Source: Amycolatopsis sp. (GTDB taxonomy: Bacteria; Actinomycetota; Actinomycetes; Mycobacteriales; Pseudonocardiaceae). From it: a DNA stretch of 53,716 nt. Shown in pieces: positions 8,385-17,103 of this stretch (its first letter is position 1; each line of letters opens with the position of its first letter). The stretch is taken from NCBI RefSeq assembly GCF_025464955.1, contig NZ_JAODNM010000021.1, forward strand, positions 1 through 53,716. Direction: 5' to 3'. The notes beneath the pieces were generated by a model. That model ran no database searches. It was not told where the DNA came from and was given only the letters and a program-made list of their open reading frames with translations. Position numbers and translations under genes: made by a program.

Positions 8385-8422
8385 ATAAGAACGTTTTCCG
8401 CTTGAATGGATAACGGTCTTAT
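8385..8422 (+). terminator. Hairpin after the NmrA-like gene
   Basis: Inverted repeat ATAAGAACGTT / AACGGTCTTAT (one mismatch) with a 16-nt loop, starting 24 bp after the stop codon and followed by TT. It probably separates the TetR-NmrA unit from the oligopeptide transporter genes. The rest of the gap to 8588 shows nothing else I can name. Confidence 0.5.
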
Positions 8423-8588
8423 TTCCGACCACGGTCGCGGGCGGTGAATTACGCACACTTCATAGACAACGCACAGTTGGCCGTGTACCTCTCTTGTAGC
8501 TGAGACGGGTGATCGTCGGGTCGCAGTGATCACGGTGGGCTAGCTCGTGGACGCGGGCGTACTGCCAGAACAAGAAGAGGTGACGTGC

Positions 8589-10436
8589 ATGGCCGGGCGG
8601 CGGAAACGTGTCGTAGTGGGGGCCGCGCTCGCGGCCTTCGGCCTGTTGGCGGCGGCCTGCAGCGGCAGCAGCGGCAGTGGGGGAGCCGCGCAGCAGGGCG
8701 GCACCGCGGTCTACGGCGAGGACTCCGGCGCGACGCCGAGCTGGATCTTCCCGTTCATCGACTCGGCACACAACAGCACCAACACGATCCTGCAGTTCGA
8801 GGACCTGATGTACCGGCCGCTGTACTACGTCGGCCTTGGTGACCAACCGGACATCAACCCCGACGTCAGCGTGGCAGAGCTGCCCAAGTTCAGCGACAAC
8901 AACACCAAGGTCGTTATCGATCTCAAGCCCTACACCTGGTCCAACGGCGAGAAGCTCACCCCGCAGGACGTCGTGTTCTGGACCAACATGATGTTCGCGG
9001 AGAAGGCCAACTTCGCGAACTACGTGCCGAACGAGTTTCCGGACAACGTGAAGTCGGTCGCCGCCACCGGTGCTTCCCAGGTCACCTTGACCTTCAACGA
9101 CAGCTACTCGGCGGACTGGATCCTCAAGGACGAGCTGACGCTGATCACGCCCATGCCGATGGCGTGGGACAAGACCTCCGACTCGGCCGCGGCCGGCTCC
9201 GGCGGCTGCACGGCGGACAAGTCCAAATGCGACGCCGTGTACAAGTACCTGTTCGCCAAGAGCAAGGACCTCAGCACCTATCAGGCCGACCCCGTGTGGC
9301 AGGTTGTCGACGGTCCGTGGCACCTGACGCAGTACTCCTCCGACGGCACGCTCACGATGAAGCCGAACCCGACCTACAGCGGGTCGGCCAAGCCGAAGCT
9401 GGACGCCTTCAAAGAGGTCCCGACGACATCGTCCGCGGCCCTGTACAACGAACTGCGCGCCGGGAAGATCGTGAACATCGGCTCGGTCGACCGAACCAGC
9501 TTGCCCAAGCGTGACGTCACCAGTTCGAGCCCGCTGCCCGCGACCAACCCGCTCAGCGCGTCCGGCTACGACCTGACACCCGAGTACGTCTGGGGCTGGT
9601 CCTACGGCCTGGAGAACTACAAGAACCCGACTTTCGGACCGGTTTTCCAACAGCTGTACATCCGGCAGGCGATCCAGGCCACGATCGACCAGGAAACGGA
9701 CAGCGCGGTAGCGTGGCGGGGGTATGCGACCCCGGCCGTGGGTCCGATCCCGACGCAGCCGCAGACGAAGTACCTTTCGCCCAATGCCAAGGGCGCGCAG
9801 GGCCAAGGTGCAAACCCGTTCGACGTGGACAAGGCGAAGCAGTTGCTCACCAGTCACGGCTGGACCCTGCAAGGCGGTGTGATGGTCTGCACCAGTGCGG
9901 GTACCGCACCGAACCAGTGCGGCACCGGAATCCCCGCGGGCCAGAAGCTGAACCCGACGCTCGAATACGAAAGCGGCGTCCCGTCGCTGGACGAGACCGA
10001 GCAGCAGTTCAAGTCGGACGCGTCCAAGGCGGGCATCCAGCTCAACCTCAAGCAGCAGCCGTTCAACACCGTCATCTCCGACATCACCAGCTGCAGCAGC
10101 CAACCGTCCACTTGCAACTGGGAGATGGGCGAGTTCGGGTACGAGACCTATAGCGGTCCCAACCCGACCGGTGACGGGTTCTTCCTCCCCGGCGCGGCTG
10201 CCAACTACAGCAGCGTCAACGACCCGAAGCTGACCCAGCTGGTCCAGGCCACCTTGCACAGTGACGCATCGGACGCCTTCAACACCTACTCCGACTATGT
10301 ATCGCAGAACCTGCCCGGGGAGTTCAACGCCGCGGACAGTTATAAGGTCTACGCGTACTCGTCGAACCTGCACGGTTTCGCACCGTTCAGCCCGCTCGGC
10401 GGTTTGCTGCCGGAGACCTGGTACTTCACCAAGTAG
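8589..10436 (+). CDS. Oligopeptide-type ABC transporter substrate-binding lipoprotein (first of two paralogues)
   Basis: A 615-residue lipoprotein. The start ATG (MAGRRKRVVVG) has a GAAGAGG site about 8 nt upstream and gives a signal peptide ending at lipobox Cys24 (LLAAAC), followed by a Gly/Ser-rich linker. SBP family 5 features include the GGTAVYGED strand, LKPYTWSNGEKLTPQDVVFW and the late TWYFTK end. It is clearly paralogous to the binding protein at 14666, sharing WIFPFIDSAHNS-like, MPMAWDKTSD-like and VWQVVDGPWHLT-like stretches. It heads the operon that continues with two permeases and a fused ATPase. Two binding proteins for one permease set suggest two related substrates or two conditions. 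Confidence 0.93.
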   Translation: MAGRRKRVVVGAALAAFGLLAAACSGSSGSGGAAQQGGTAVYGEDSGATPSWIFPFIDSAHNSTNTILQFEDLMYRPLYYVGLGDQPDINPDVSVAELPKFSDNNTKVVIDLKPYTWSNGEKLTPQDVVFWTNMMFAEKANFANYVPNEFPDNVKSVAATGASQVTLTFNDSYSADWILKDELTLITPMPMAWDKTSDSAAAGSGGCTADKSKCDAVYKYLFAKSKDLSTYQADPVWQVVDGPWHLTQYSSDGTLTMKPNPTYSGSAKPKLDAFKEVPTTSSAALYNELRAGKIVNIGSVDRTSLPKRDVTSSSPLPATNPLSASGYDLTPEYVWGWSYGLENYKNPTFGPVFQQLYIRQAIQATIDQETDSAVAWRGYATPAVGPIPTQPQTKYLSPNAKGAQGQGANPFDVDKAKQLLTSHGWTLQGGVMVCTSAGTAPNQCGTGIPAGQKLNPTLEYESGVPSLDETEQQFKSDASKAGIQLNLKQQPFNTVISDITSCSSQPSTCNWEMGEFGYETYSGPNPTGDGFFLPGAAANYSSVNDPKLTQLVQATLHSDASDAFNTYSDYVSQNLPGEFNAADSYKVYAYSSNLHGFAPFSPLGGLLPETWYFTK

Positions 10437-10444
10437 AGGAAGAC

Positions 10445-10504
10445 ATGCGCCACTCGCCAATCATGACGAGGGTCGCGACCACGCAGGGCGGGGCGCGGCG
10501 ATGA
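10445..10504 (+). CDS. Possible 19-residue coupling/leader ORF
   Basis: ATG at 10445 preceded by AGAGGAAG, 19 codons (MRHSPIMTRVATTQGGARR), ending in TGA that overlaps the ATG of the permease gene by 4 bp. The permease has only a weak ribosome binding site of its own, so this small frame could carry ribosomes onto it. The peptide has no recognisable family. It may be no more than translational-coupling DNA. Confidence 0.35.
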   Translation: MRHSPIMTRVATTQGGARR

Positions 10505-11445
10505 CGGGTTACCTGATTCGCCGCATCCTGCAGTCCATTGTGGTCGTGGTCCTGGTCGGCATTCTCACCTTCATCCTGCTGCACCTGCTGCCGGGCGGAG
10601 AGGCACGGGCGATCCTCGGGCCGAAGGCGAACCAGGTCCAGCTGGACCAGTTCATCCATGAGAACGGCCTCGACAAGCCGCTGCTCACCCAGTTCTTCAG
10701 CTGGGCGGGCAACGTCCTGCACGGGGACCTCGGGTACTCCTACCACCTGAACCAGACGGTTACCGGGGTGATCGCCGACCACCTGCCGAAGACGATCCTG
10801 CTGATGTTCATCTCCACCCTGGTGGCGCTGATCATCGCGATCCCGGTCGGCGTCTACCAGGCGCGTAAGCGCAACAGCATCGGCGACTACACGGTCACCA
10901 CGCTGTCGTTCGCGTTCTATTCGATGCCCAGCTTCTTCCTCGGCGAGATCCTGATCCTGGTCTTCGCGATCGACCTGCACTGGTTCTCCCCGGTCGGGCC
11001 GAACGGCGACTCGATCGCCGACATCCTGAGCCAGACCCCGGCCCTGATCCTGCCGGTGATCACGCTGGCCCTGATCACGATCGCCTCGTTCAGCCGGTAC
11101 ATGCGGTCCTCGGTGATGGAGAACCTCAGCCAGGACTACGTGCGCACGGCGTTGGCGGGCGGGGCGAGTGACGGCCGCGTCATGCGGCGCCACGTCCTGC
11201 GCAATTCGATGATCCCGATCGCGACCCTGCTCGGCCTTTCGCTGCCGAGCCTGTTTGCCGGCGCGCTGATCACCGAGCAGGTGTTCAACTATCCCGGGAT
11301 GGGCTTCATCTTCGTGCAGGAGGCCCAGGTCCGCGACTACCCCACTTTGCTCGGCATCGGCCTGGTCGTCGCGCTGGCGACCGTGGTCGGTTCGCTGCTC
11401 GCGGACATCGCCTACGCCGTGCTGGACCCGAGGGTGAAATACTGA
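10501..11445 (+). CDS. ABC transporter permease, OppB/DppB family
   Basis: A 314-residue membrane protein starting MTGYLIRRILQSIVVVVLVG, with LLPGGEARAILGPKA after the first helix and the EAA loop YVRTALAGGASDGRVMRRHVLRN. There are about six membrane helices. The end YAVLDPRVKY is the standard OppB terminus. Its stop overlaps the next start by one base (TGATG). It forms the channel with the OppC-type partner encoded next. Confidence 0.94.
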   Translation: MTGYLIRRILQSIVVVVLVGILTFILLHLLPGGEARAILGPKANQVQLDQFIHENGLDKPLLTQFFSWAGNVLHGDLGYSYHLNQTVTGVIADHLPKTILLMFISTLVALIIAIPVGVYQARKRNSIGDYTVTTLSFAFYSMPSFFLGEILILVFAIDLHWFSPVGPNGDSIADILSQTPALILPVITLALITIASFSRYMRSSVMENLSQDYVRTALAGGASDGRVMRRHVLRNSMIPIATLLGLSLPSLFAGALITEQVFNYPGMGFIFVQEAQVRDYPTLLGIGLVVALATVVGSLLADIAYAVLDPRVKY

Positions 11446-12392
11446 TGAACCCACTGTCGAACGAACAGATCGTGGCCGAGGCCGAACACGGCCCCGTCGA
11501 CCTGACCCCGGCCGACGCGCCGGTAGCGGGCCCGGCCAAGCCGCCCAAGTCCGCGCTGCGCATGACGTTGCAGGCGTTCCTCGAGAACAAGCTGGCGATC
11601 GCGGGCCTGGTCCTGATCGTGCTGCTGGTGCTGTTCTGCTTCCTCGGTCCGCTGCTCTACCACACCGAGCAGATCCAGACGGACCTCAAGGGCGCGGACC
11701 TCGGGCCCGGCGGCGGCCATCCGCTCGGCACCGACGACGTCGGCTACGACGAACTCGGCAGGCTGATGGCCGGCGGACAGTCCTCGCTGGAGATCGGCGT
11801 CGCCGCGGCCATCATCGCGACCGTTTTCGGGACGCTGTGGGGCGCGGTCGCCGGGTACGTCGGCGGCTTCGTCGACTCGGTGATGATGCGCATCGTCGAC
11901 ACCTTCCTCGCGATCCCGACGCTCTTCCTGCTGCTGATCCTCGCGGCGATCTTCTCGCCGAGTGTGGGCCTGCTGATCCTGGTGGTCTCCTTCGGTGCCT
12001 GGCTGACCCCGGCGCGGCTCGTCCGCGGTGAGACGTTGTCCTTGCGCACCAGGGAGTACGTGCAGGCGGTCAAGATGATGGGCGGCGGTAACAGACGCGC
12101 GATCCTGCGTCACATCGCGCCCAACGCGATCGGCACCATCGTGGTCAACGCGACCTTCCAGGTGGCCGACGCGATTCTGGTCGTCGCCGCGCTGAGCTAC
12201 CTCGGCCTCGGGATTTCGCCGCCGCACGCGGACTGGGGCAACATGCTGTCCAACGGCACCAACTTCGTGCAGAACGGGTACTGGTGGATGATCCTGCCGC
12301 CGGGTATCGCGATCATGCTCGCCGTCATCGCGTTCAACTTCCTCGGCGACGCGCTGCGGGACGCCCTCGAAGTACGACTCCGGAAGCGCTGA
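11445..12392 (+). CDS. ABC transporter permease, OppC/DppC family
   Basis: A 315-residue membrane protein. A cytoplasmic N-terminal arm of about 40 residues (EHGPVDLTPADAPVAGPAKP) precedes the OppC-N helix (NKLAIAGLVLIVLLVLFCF). The OppC hallmark HPLGTDDVGYDELGRLM is followed by about five helices and the EAA loop YVQAVKMMGGGNRRAILRH. It ends RDALEVRLRKR, as in many OppC proteins. It is coupled to OppB upstream, and the ATPase gene begins 1 bp after its stop. Confidence 0.94.
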   Translation: MNPLSNEQIVAEAEHGPVDLTPADAPVAGPAKPPKSALRMTLQAFLENKLAIAGLVLIVLLVLFCFLGPLLYHTEQIQTDLKGADLGPGGGHPLGTDDVGYDELGRLMAGGQSSLEIGVAAAIIATVFGTLWGAVAGYVGGFVDSVMMRIVDTFLAIPTLFLLLILAAIFSPSVGLLILVVSFGAWLTPARLVRGETLSLRTREYVQAVKMMGGGNRRAILRHIAPNAIGTIVVNATFQVADAILVVAALSYLGLGISPPHADWGNMLSNGTNFVQNGYWWMILPPGIAIMLAVIAFNFLGDALRDALEVRLRKR

Positions 12393-12393
12393 A

Positions 12394-14508
12394 ATGACTG
12401 ACCTCAACGGAACCGGCCCGGTACTGCGCCTGGAAGACCTCCACACCACCATCGACGTCCGAGGTGGCGTGGTGCACCCGGTCGACGGCGTGAGCCTGCA
12501 CGTCGATCGCGGTGAAATGCTCGGCATCGTCGGCGAATCGGGCTGTGGCAAGACGATGACGGCGTTGTCGATCATGCGGCTGCTGCCCGAGGGTGGCAAG
12601 ATCGCGTCCGGACGCATGCTGCTCGGCGGCGAGGACATCGCGCAGATGACCGAGCCGGAGCTGCGCGCGGTGCGCGGCGGGCGCATCGGGATGGTCTTCC
12701 AGGACCCGATGACCTCGCTGAACCCGACCATCCAAATCGGCAAGCAGGTCGCCGAACCGCTGGAGCTGCATTCCACGCTGTCCGCGAAGGAACTGCGCGA
12801 GCGGGCGACCGAGGTGCTGAACCTGGTCGGCCTGCCCAGGGCGTCCGAGCGGCTGAACGACTACCCGCACCAGCTTTCCGGCGGGATGCGGCAGCGGGTC
12901 GTGATCGCCAGGGCCCTGATCTGCGACCCGGAGCTGCTGATCGCCGACGAGCCGACCACCGCGCTGGACGTCACCATCCAGCAGCAGATCCTCGAGCTCA
13001 TCGACGACCTGCGGGAGCGGATCGGGATGGCCGTCATCCTGGTCACGCACGATCTCGGCGTGGTCGCGGGCCGGGCGGACCGGGTCGCGGTGATGTACGC
13101 CGGCCGGGTCGCCGAGGTCACCGACACGCGGTCGCTGTTCGGCAATCCGCGGCACCCGTACACCGAGGCACTGTTCGAGTCGCTGCCGGAGAACTCGGCG
13201 GAGAGCGGCCAGAAGCTGTACAGCATCCCGGGGCTGCCGCCGGACCTCGTCAAGCCGGCCGCGGGGTGCCGGTTCGCGGCGCGATGCCGTTACGCGACAC
13301 CGGAATGCGTCGACAACGACCCTGTCCCGCGAGGGGATGTCGACGGCCACGAGTACGCGTGCTTCCACCCGGTCGGTGACCCCGAGCTGCTCGAGGTCAC
13401 CCGCGTCACGACCGTGCGCGAGCCCGGCACGGCACCCGCGGAGGCAGGTCCGGTCACCGACAGCGAACCGAAACCGTTGCTGGTCGTCGAGAACCTGGTC
13501 AAGAACTTCCCGGTCACCGTCGGCGCGATCCTGCGCCGCAAGGCGGGCTCGGTCTCCGCGATCGCCGACGTGAGCTTCTCGGTGGGCGTGGGGGAGACCT
13601 ACGGCCTGGTCGGTGAGTCCGGGTGCGGCAAGACCACCATCGGGCGCACCATCGTCGGACTGGAGACACCCGACAGCGGGCACATCCGGATCAACGGGAC
13701 CGAGCTGACTTCGTTGCGGGGCAAGGCATTGCGGCGGCGACGCCAGGAGACCCAGCTGGTGTTCCAGGACCCGTACGCCTCGCTGGACCCCCGGATGAGG
13801 GTCGGCGCGATCCTCGCCGAACCGCTGGCCATCCACGGCATCGGCAATCGGGCCCAGCGCACCGCCGCCGTTGGTGAGCTGCTGGCCGAAGTCGGGCTGC
13901 CGGCTTCGGCGGCCGAGCGGTATCCGCACGAGTTCTCCGGCGGCCAGCGCCAGCGCATCGGCCTGGCCAGGGCACTCGCGCTCAAGCCGAAGCTGATCGT
14001 GGCCGACGAGCCGGTGTCCGCGTTGGACGTCTCCATCCAGGCACAGATCTTGAACCTGATGGGCGACCTGCAGAAGCGGCACGGCCTGACCTACGTGTTC
14101 ATTTCCCACGACCTGTCCGTGGTGCGCTACCTTGCCGACCGGATTGGCGTGATGTACCTGGGCAAGCTCGTCGAGAGCGGTCCGGCCGCCGACGTCTACC
14201 AGGCGCCGCGGCACCCGTACACGCGCGGACTGATCGACACGATCCCGGTGGCGGATCCGTGGGCAGGCAAGGGCCGGGACACCGAGGGCATCCGCGGCGA
14301 GTTGCCGTCCGCGATCACCCCACCTTCGGGATGCCGGTTTCGTACCCGTTGTCCGATCGCGCAGGACATTTGCGCCACCGAAGAGCCCGCGATGCGGTGG
14401 TTCGGTGAGAACGGGCACGAGGCCGCCTGCCACTTCCCCCTGGAAGCGGTGGGGGCCGGTGCGCCGTCGGGATCGGCGGGATCGGCGGCGGAAAGCTCGT
14501 CGGTCTAG
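12394..14508 (+). CDS. Oligopeptide ABC transporter fused ATPase with two Cys-rich (Fe-S type) extensions
   Basis: A 704-residue protein with two nucleotide-binding domains. Domain 1: Walker A GESGCGKT (47-54), LSGGM (161-165), [12 protein letters not shown]. Domain 2: Walker [10 protein letters not shown] (about 407-415), [17 protein letters not shown]. After each domain comes an oligo_HPY-type extension with four cysteines: Cys292, Cys298, Cys305 and Cys323 after the first, and a similar [15 protein letters not shown]...AAC set near the C-terminus. In the M. tuberculosis OppABCD transporter an equivalent Cys cluster binds a [4Fe-4S] centre needed for function, so the same is inferred here. 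The minus-strand ATPase at 243-1853 lacks these cysteines. Confidence 0.93.
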   Translation: MTDLNGTGPVLRLEDLHTTIDVRGGVVHPVDGVSLHVDRGEMLGIVGESGCGKTMTALSIMRLLPEGGKIASGRMLLGGEDIAQMTEPELRAVRGGRIGMVFQDPMTSLNPTIQIGKQVAEPLELHSTLSAKELRERATEVLNLVGLPRASERLNDYPHQLSGGMRQRVVIARALICDPELLIADEPTTALDVTIQQQILELIDDLRERIGMAVILVTHDLGVVAGRADRVAVMYAGRVAEVTDTRSLFGNPRHPYTEALFESLPENSAESGQKLYSIPGLPPDLVKPAAGCRFAARCRYATPECVDNDPVPRGDVDGHEYACFHPVGDPELLEVTRVTTVREPGTAPAEAGPVTDSEPKPLLVVENLVKNFPVTVGAILRRKAGSVSAIADVSFSVGVGETYGLVGESGCGKTTIGRTIVGLETPDSGHIRINGTELTSLRGKALRRRRQETQLVFQDPYASLDPRMRVGAILAEPLAIHGIGNRAQRTAAVGELLAEVGLPASAAERYPHEFSGGQRQRIGLARALALKPKLIVADEPVSALDVSIQAQILNLMGDLQKRHGLTYVFISHDLSVVRYLADRIGVMYLGKLVESGPAADVYQAPRHPYTRGLIDTIPVADPWAGKGRDTEGIRGELPSAITPPSGCRFRTRCPIAQDICATEEPAMRWFGENGHEAACHFPLEAVGAGAPSGSAGSAAESSSV

Positions 14509-14665
14509 ACCAGTCAGTCAGTTTCTACCAAGATGTGGGATGAGTCGTTGATTCGGTGGCCGACGTGAAGGATGTTCGCGTCACCCGATCGGTGGAATTT
14601 CGATCGCTGCAGAGCGTGGCCTGGCGGCCAAAGCCGCCGGTCACCTGGTTGAGGGGAGTCGCTTG
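14509..14665 (+). promoter_or_regulatory. Gap before the second binding-protein gene, with a small GC hairpin
   Basis: The gap has room for a separate promoter. A 6-bp stem GGCGGC (14623-14628), loop CAAA, GCCGCC (14633-14638) lies 28 bp before the start codon and ahead of a strong GAGGGGAG ribosome binding site. It may modulate expression of the second binding protein relative to the operon. No clear -35/-10 pair was found. Confidence 0.4.
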
Positions 14666-16495
14666 ATGCGGCTGCGGAAGTTGTTGGCGTTCACCTTTGC
14701 GGTGGTGGCGGGCGCGGGCCTGCTGGTCGCCTGTACCGGGGGCAGTACGAGTTCGGGCGGGACTCCGCAGGAGGGTGGCACCGCCACGTTCGCCGAGTCA
14801 CCTGGTACGCAGCCGAACTGGATCTTCCCGTTCGTCGATTCCGCGCACAACAGCGGCTACGCGACCGGCGACCTCGAGCAGCTGATGTACCGCGAGCTGT
14901 ACTGGTACGGCGACAACAAGGGCGGCAACGGGCTGAACCTCACCAAGAGCCTCGCCGACGCGCCGATCTACAGCGACAACAACAGCAAGGTCGTCATCAA
15001 CCTCAAGCTGTACAAGTGGTCCAACGGCGAGGATGTGAACGCCAAGGACGTCGTGTTCTGGATGAACATGATGTTCACCGAGAAGGCCAACTGGTTCGCG
15101 TACGTGCCCGGGGAGTTCCCGGACAACGTCAAGTTGGCCACCGCGACCGGGCCGCAGCAGGTCACCCTGCAGCTGACCGGCTCGTACTCGCCGACCTGGT
15201 TCACCGGTGACGAGCTCACGCAGATCGCCCCGATGCCGATGGCCTGGGACAAGACCTCCGACGCGGCGGCGGCCGGCAGCGGCGGCTGCGCGGACGACCG
15301 GAGCAAGTGCGACGCTGTTTACAAGTACCTGTTCGACAAGAGCAAGGACGAGTCGACTTACGCCAAGGACCCGCTCTGGCAGGTCGTCGACGGTCCGTGG
15401 CACCTGACCGCGTTCGACTCCGACGGCAACATCAGCTATGACCCGAACCCGAAGTACAGCGGGCCGGACAAGCCGCACCTTGCGCACTACAAGATGCAGC
15501 CGTTCACCAGCACCACCGCCGAGTTCAACGCGCTGCAGAGCGGCAAGACCGTGGACGTCGGCTCGGTGCAGGGCACCCAGCTGCCGAAGAAGACCACCGG
15601 CGAGGCGGTGCCCAAGACCAACCCCCTCAGCGCGAACTACAACCTCGTGCCCGCCTACGGCTGGGGCTGGAGCACGTCCCTGCTGAACATGGACAACCCG
15701 ATCTACGGCTCGGTGTTCAAGCAGCTCTACATCCGGCAGGCGATGCAGCAGACCCTCGACCAGGTAACCGACGTTGACGTGGCCTTCCTCGGCTACGGCG
15801 CGCCGACGACGGGCCCGGTTCCGGTGAACCCGGACAACGAGTACATCACCGCGGCCGAACGCGGTGCCGGCCCGTACCCGTTCGACATCGCCAAGGCCAA
15901 GGGCCTGCTGACCGCCCACGGCTGGACCTTGCAGAATGGGGTGATGGTCTGCACCAGCCCGGGCGGCGCGGCCAACCAGTGCGGTGACGGCGTCGCGGCG
16001 GGCGCGAAACTGGAGTTCAACTTCCAGTACTCCAACGGGAACCCCGCCTACGCCCGGATCATGCAGCAGTGGAAGACCGACGCGGCCTCGGCCGGGATCG
16101 TGTTCGACATGAAGCCGCTGGAGTTCAATCAGCTGATCAACGACATCAGCAGCTGCCACGGTTCGGGCCCGGCCTGCAACTGGCAGATCGGTTTCTTCGG
16201 CTACCAGCAGTACAACGCGGTCCCGACCGGTGACCAGCTGCTGCTGCCGGGGTCCAGCGGCAACCTCGGGAACTACAACGACCCGCAGCTCAACTCGCTG
16301 ATCAACGCGACACTGCGCAGCGACGACAAGTCGGCCTTCGCGAACTACGAAGACTACGCCGTCAAGACGCTGCCAGGGCAGATCAACATGCCGCTGCGGA
16401 CCTACATGGAGGTCGTCGCCAAGAACCTCGGAGGCGTGGCGTACCCCCCGGTGCAGACCGCGCGCTCGCCGGAGGAGTGGTACTTCACCAAGTAG
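14666..16495 (+). CDS. Oligopeptide-type ABC transporter substrate-binding lipoprotein (second paralogue)
   Basis: A 609-residue lipoprotein. I use the ATG at 14666, 8 nt after GAGGGGAG; a TTG one codon upstream is also open. The signal peptide runs MRLRKLLAFTFAVVAGAG to lipobox LVAC (Cys23). The mature protein parallels the 8589 paralogue through its whole length and ends in the same EEWYFTK-like tail, so the pair arose by duplication around the permease genes. Extra Cys pairs (GGCADDRSKCDAVYKYLF, SSCHGSGPACNW) are kept in both copies and probably form disulfides outside the cell. The ligand is unknown. Confidence 0.93.
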   Translation: MRLRKLLAFTFAVVAGAGLLVACTGGSTSSGGTPQEGGTATFAESPGTQPNWIFPFVDSAHNSGYATGDLEQLMYRELYWYGDNKGGNGLNLTKSLADAPIYSDNNSKVVINLKLYKWSNGEDVNAKDVVFWMNMMFTEKANWFAYVPGEFPDNVKLATATGPQQVTLQLTGSYSPTWFTGDELTQIAPMPMAWDKTSDAAAAGSGGCADDRSKCDAVYKYLFDKSKDESTYAKDPLWQVVDGPWHLTAFDSDGNISYDPNPKYSGPDKPHLAHYKMQPFTSTTAEFNALQSGKTVDVGSVQGTQLPKKTTGEAVPKTNPLSANYNLVPAYGWGWSTSLLNMDNPIYGSVFKQLYIRQAMQQTLDQVTDVDVAFLGYGAPTTGPVPVNPDNEYITAAERGAGPYPFDIAKAKGLLTAHGWTLQNGVMVCTSPGGAANQCGDGVAAGAKLEFNFQYSNGNPAYARIMQQWKTDAASAGIVFDMKPLEFNQLINDISSCHGSGPACNWQIGFFGYQQYNAVPTGDQLLLPGSSGNLGNYNDPQLNSLINATLRSDDKSAFANYEDYAVKTLPGQINMPLRTYMEVVAKNLGGVAYPPVQTARSPEEWYFTK

Positions 16496-16504
16496 TCGGC
16501 CCCA

Positions 16505-16556
16505 GGGCTCGTGAGCGTTCCGGCCGGTTCCAACCGGACGGAACGCTCACGAGTCC
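16505..16556. repeat. Compound palindrome, dispersed intergenic element copy 1 (probable terminator)
   Basis: Outer arms CTCGTGAGCGTTCCG (16508-16522) and CGGAACGCTCACGAG (16539-16553) pair perfectly over 15 bp, extendable by three more pairs. Nested inside is CCGGTT-CC-AACCGG. A second copy with the same right arm and inner hairpin lies at 32188-32238. Here it follows the binding-protein stop by 9 bp and can terminate the ABC operon. Confidence 0.85.
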
Positions 16557-16610
16557 TACCGTCCTTAAAGGTACGGACTTCGTATCGTATGAAACTCGTA
16601 CGACTTGCGG

Positions 16611-16616
16611 TAGGCT
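16611..16616 (+). promoter_or_regulatory. Possible -10 box for the Ddn-like gene
   Basis: TAGGCT lies 6 nt before the ATG at 16623, which would give a leaderless transcript. A convincing -35 is not seen; TATGAA at 16588-16593 has the right 17-nt spacing but poor sequence. The flanking words CGTATCGTATG and ACTCGTACGA form imperfect repeats that could be an operator. Confidence 0.35.
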
Positions 16617-16622
16617 TCGTGC

Positions 16623-17069
16623 ATGACGAACGCAGAGAAGTACCGCCGGAGGGTCAACGCCTTCAACAAGGTGGTCGTCCGGCTTCAGCGGTTCGGCATC
16701 GCCTTCGGGCCGATGCAGTTGCTCACGGTCGCGGGACGGCGCAGCGGGGAGCCGCGCACGTTCCCGATCGCGGTGCTCCCGCTCGCCGGCGGGCGCTACA
16801 TCATCCAGGCGTACCCGAAAGCCGCGTGGGTGGCCAACGTGCGGGCCGCGGACACGGTCACCCTGACGCGGGGACGGCGCTCCTCGGTCGTCCGGCTGGC
16901 CGAGGTGCCGGTCGAAGACCGCGGGCCGCTGCTGCGCGAGGTGGTGGAAACCGGTCCGGCGAGCGTCGGCAATCGCTACGTGACCACCGGGCTGGCCGAC
17001 ACGCCCACCCCGGACGGGGTTGCCGCGGCTGCCGGGCGCATCGCCGTCTTCCGCGTGGATCCCGTTTAG
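16623..17069 (+). CDS. Nitroreductase/deazaflavin-dependent oxidoreductase family protein (Ddn-like)
   Basis: A 148-residue small beta-barrel protein. The core motif LTVAGRRSGEPRTFPIAVLP matches the T-G-R-x-S/T-G-x-x-R-x-x-P signature of the Ddn/DUF385 family, which binds the deazaflavin F420. IIQAYPKAAWVANVRA corresponds to the following conserved region with W-x-x-N. Family members reduce quinones or nitro compounds using F420H2. The physiological substrate is not predictable. The gene stands alone, followed by the patatin gene after 34 bp. Confidence 0.85.
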   Translation: MTNAEKYRRRVNAFNKVVVRLQRFGIAFGPMQLLTVAGRRSGEPRTFPIAVLPLAGGRYIIQAYPKAAWVANVRAADTVTLTRGRRSSVVRLAEVPVEDRGPLLREVVETGPASVGNRYVTTGLADTPTPDGVAAAAGRIAVFRVDPV

Positions 17070-17091
17070 AGCGCGCGAGAACAGCCGGGAC

Positions 17092-17097
17092 TATTCT
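17092..17097 (+). promoter_or_regulatory. -10 box for the patatin gene
   Basis: TATTCT sits 6 nt before the GTG at 17104, and no ribosome binding site precedes that GTG. A leaderless message is therefore likely. The -35 region is unremarkable. Confidence 0.45.
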
Positions 17098-17103
17098 CGT
17101 GCG

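Noticed and set aside
8460..10460. 666-codon minus-strand frame
   Set aside because: Mirror frame of the binding-protein gene at 8589, which has signal peptide, ribosome binding site and family motifs.
12334..14433. 699-codon minus-strand frame
   Set aside because: Antisense to the fused ATPase with all Walker and signature motifs; no independent support.
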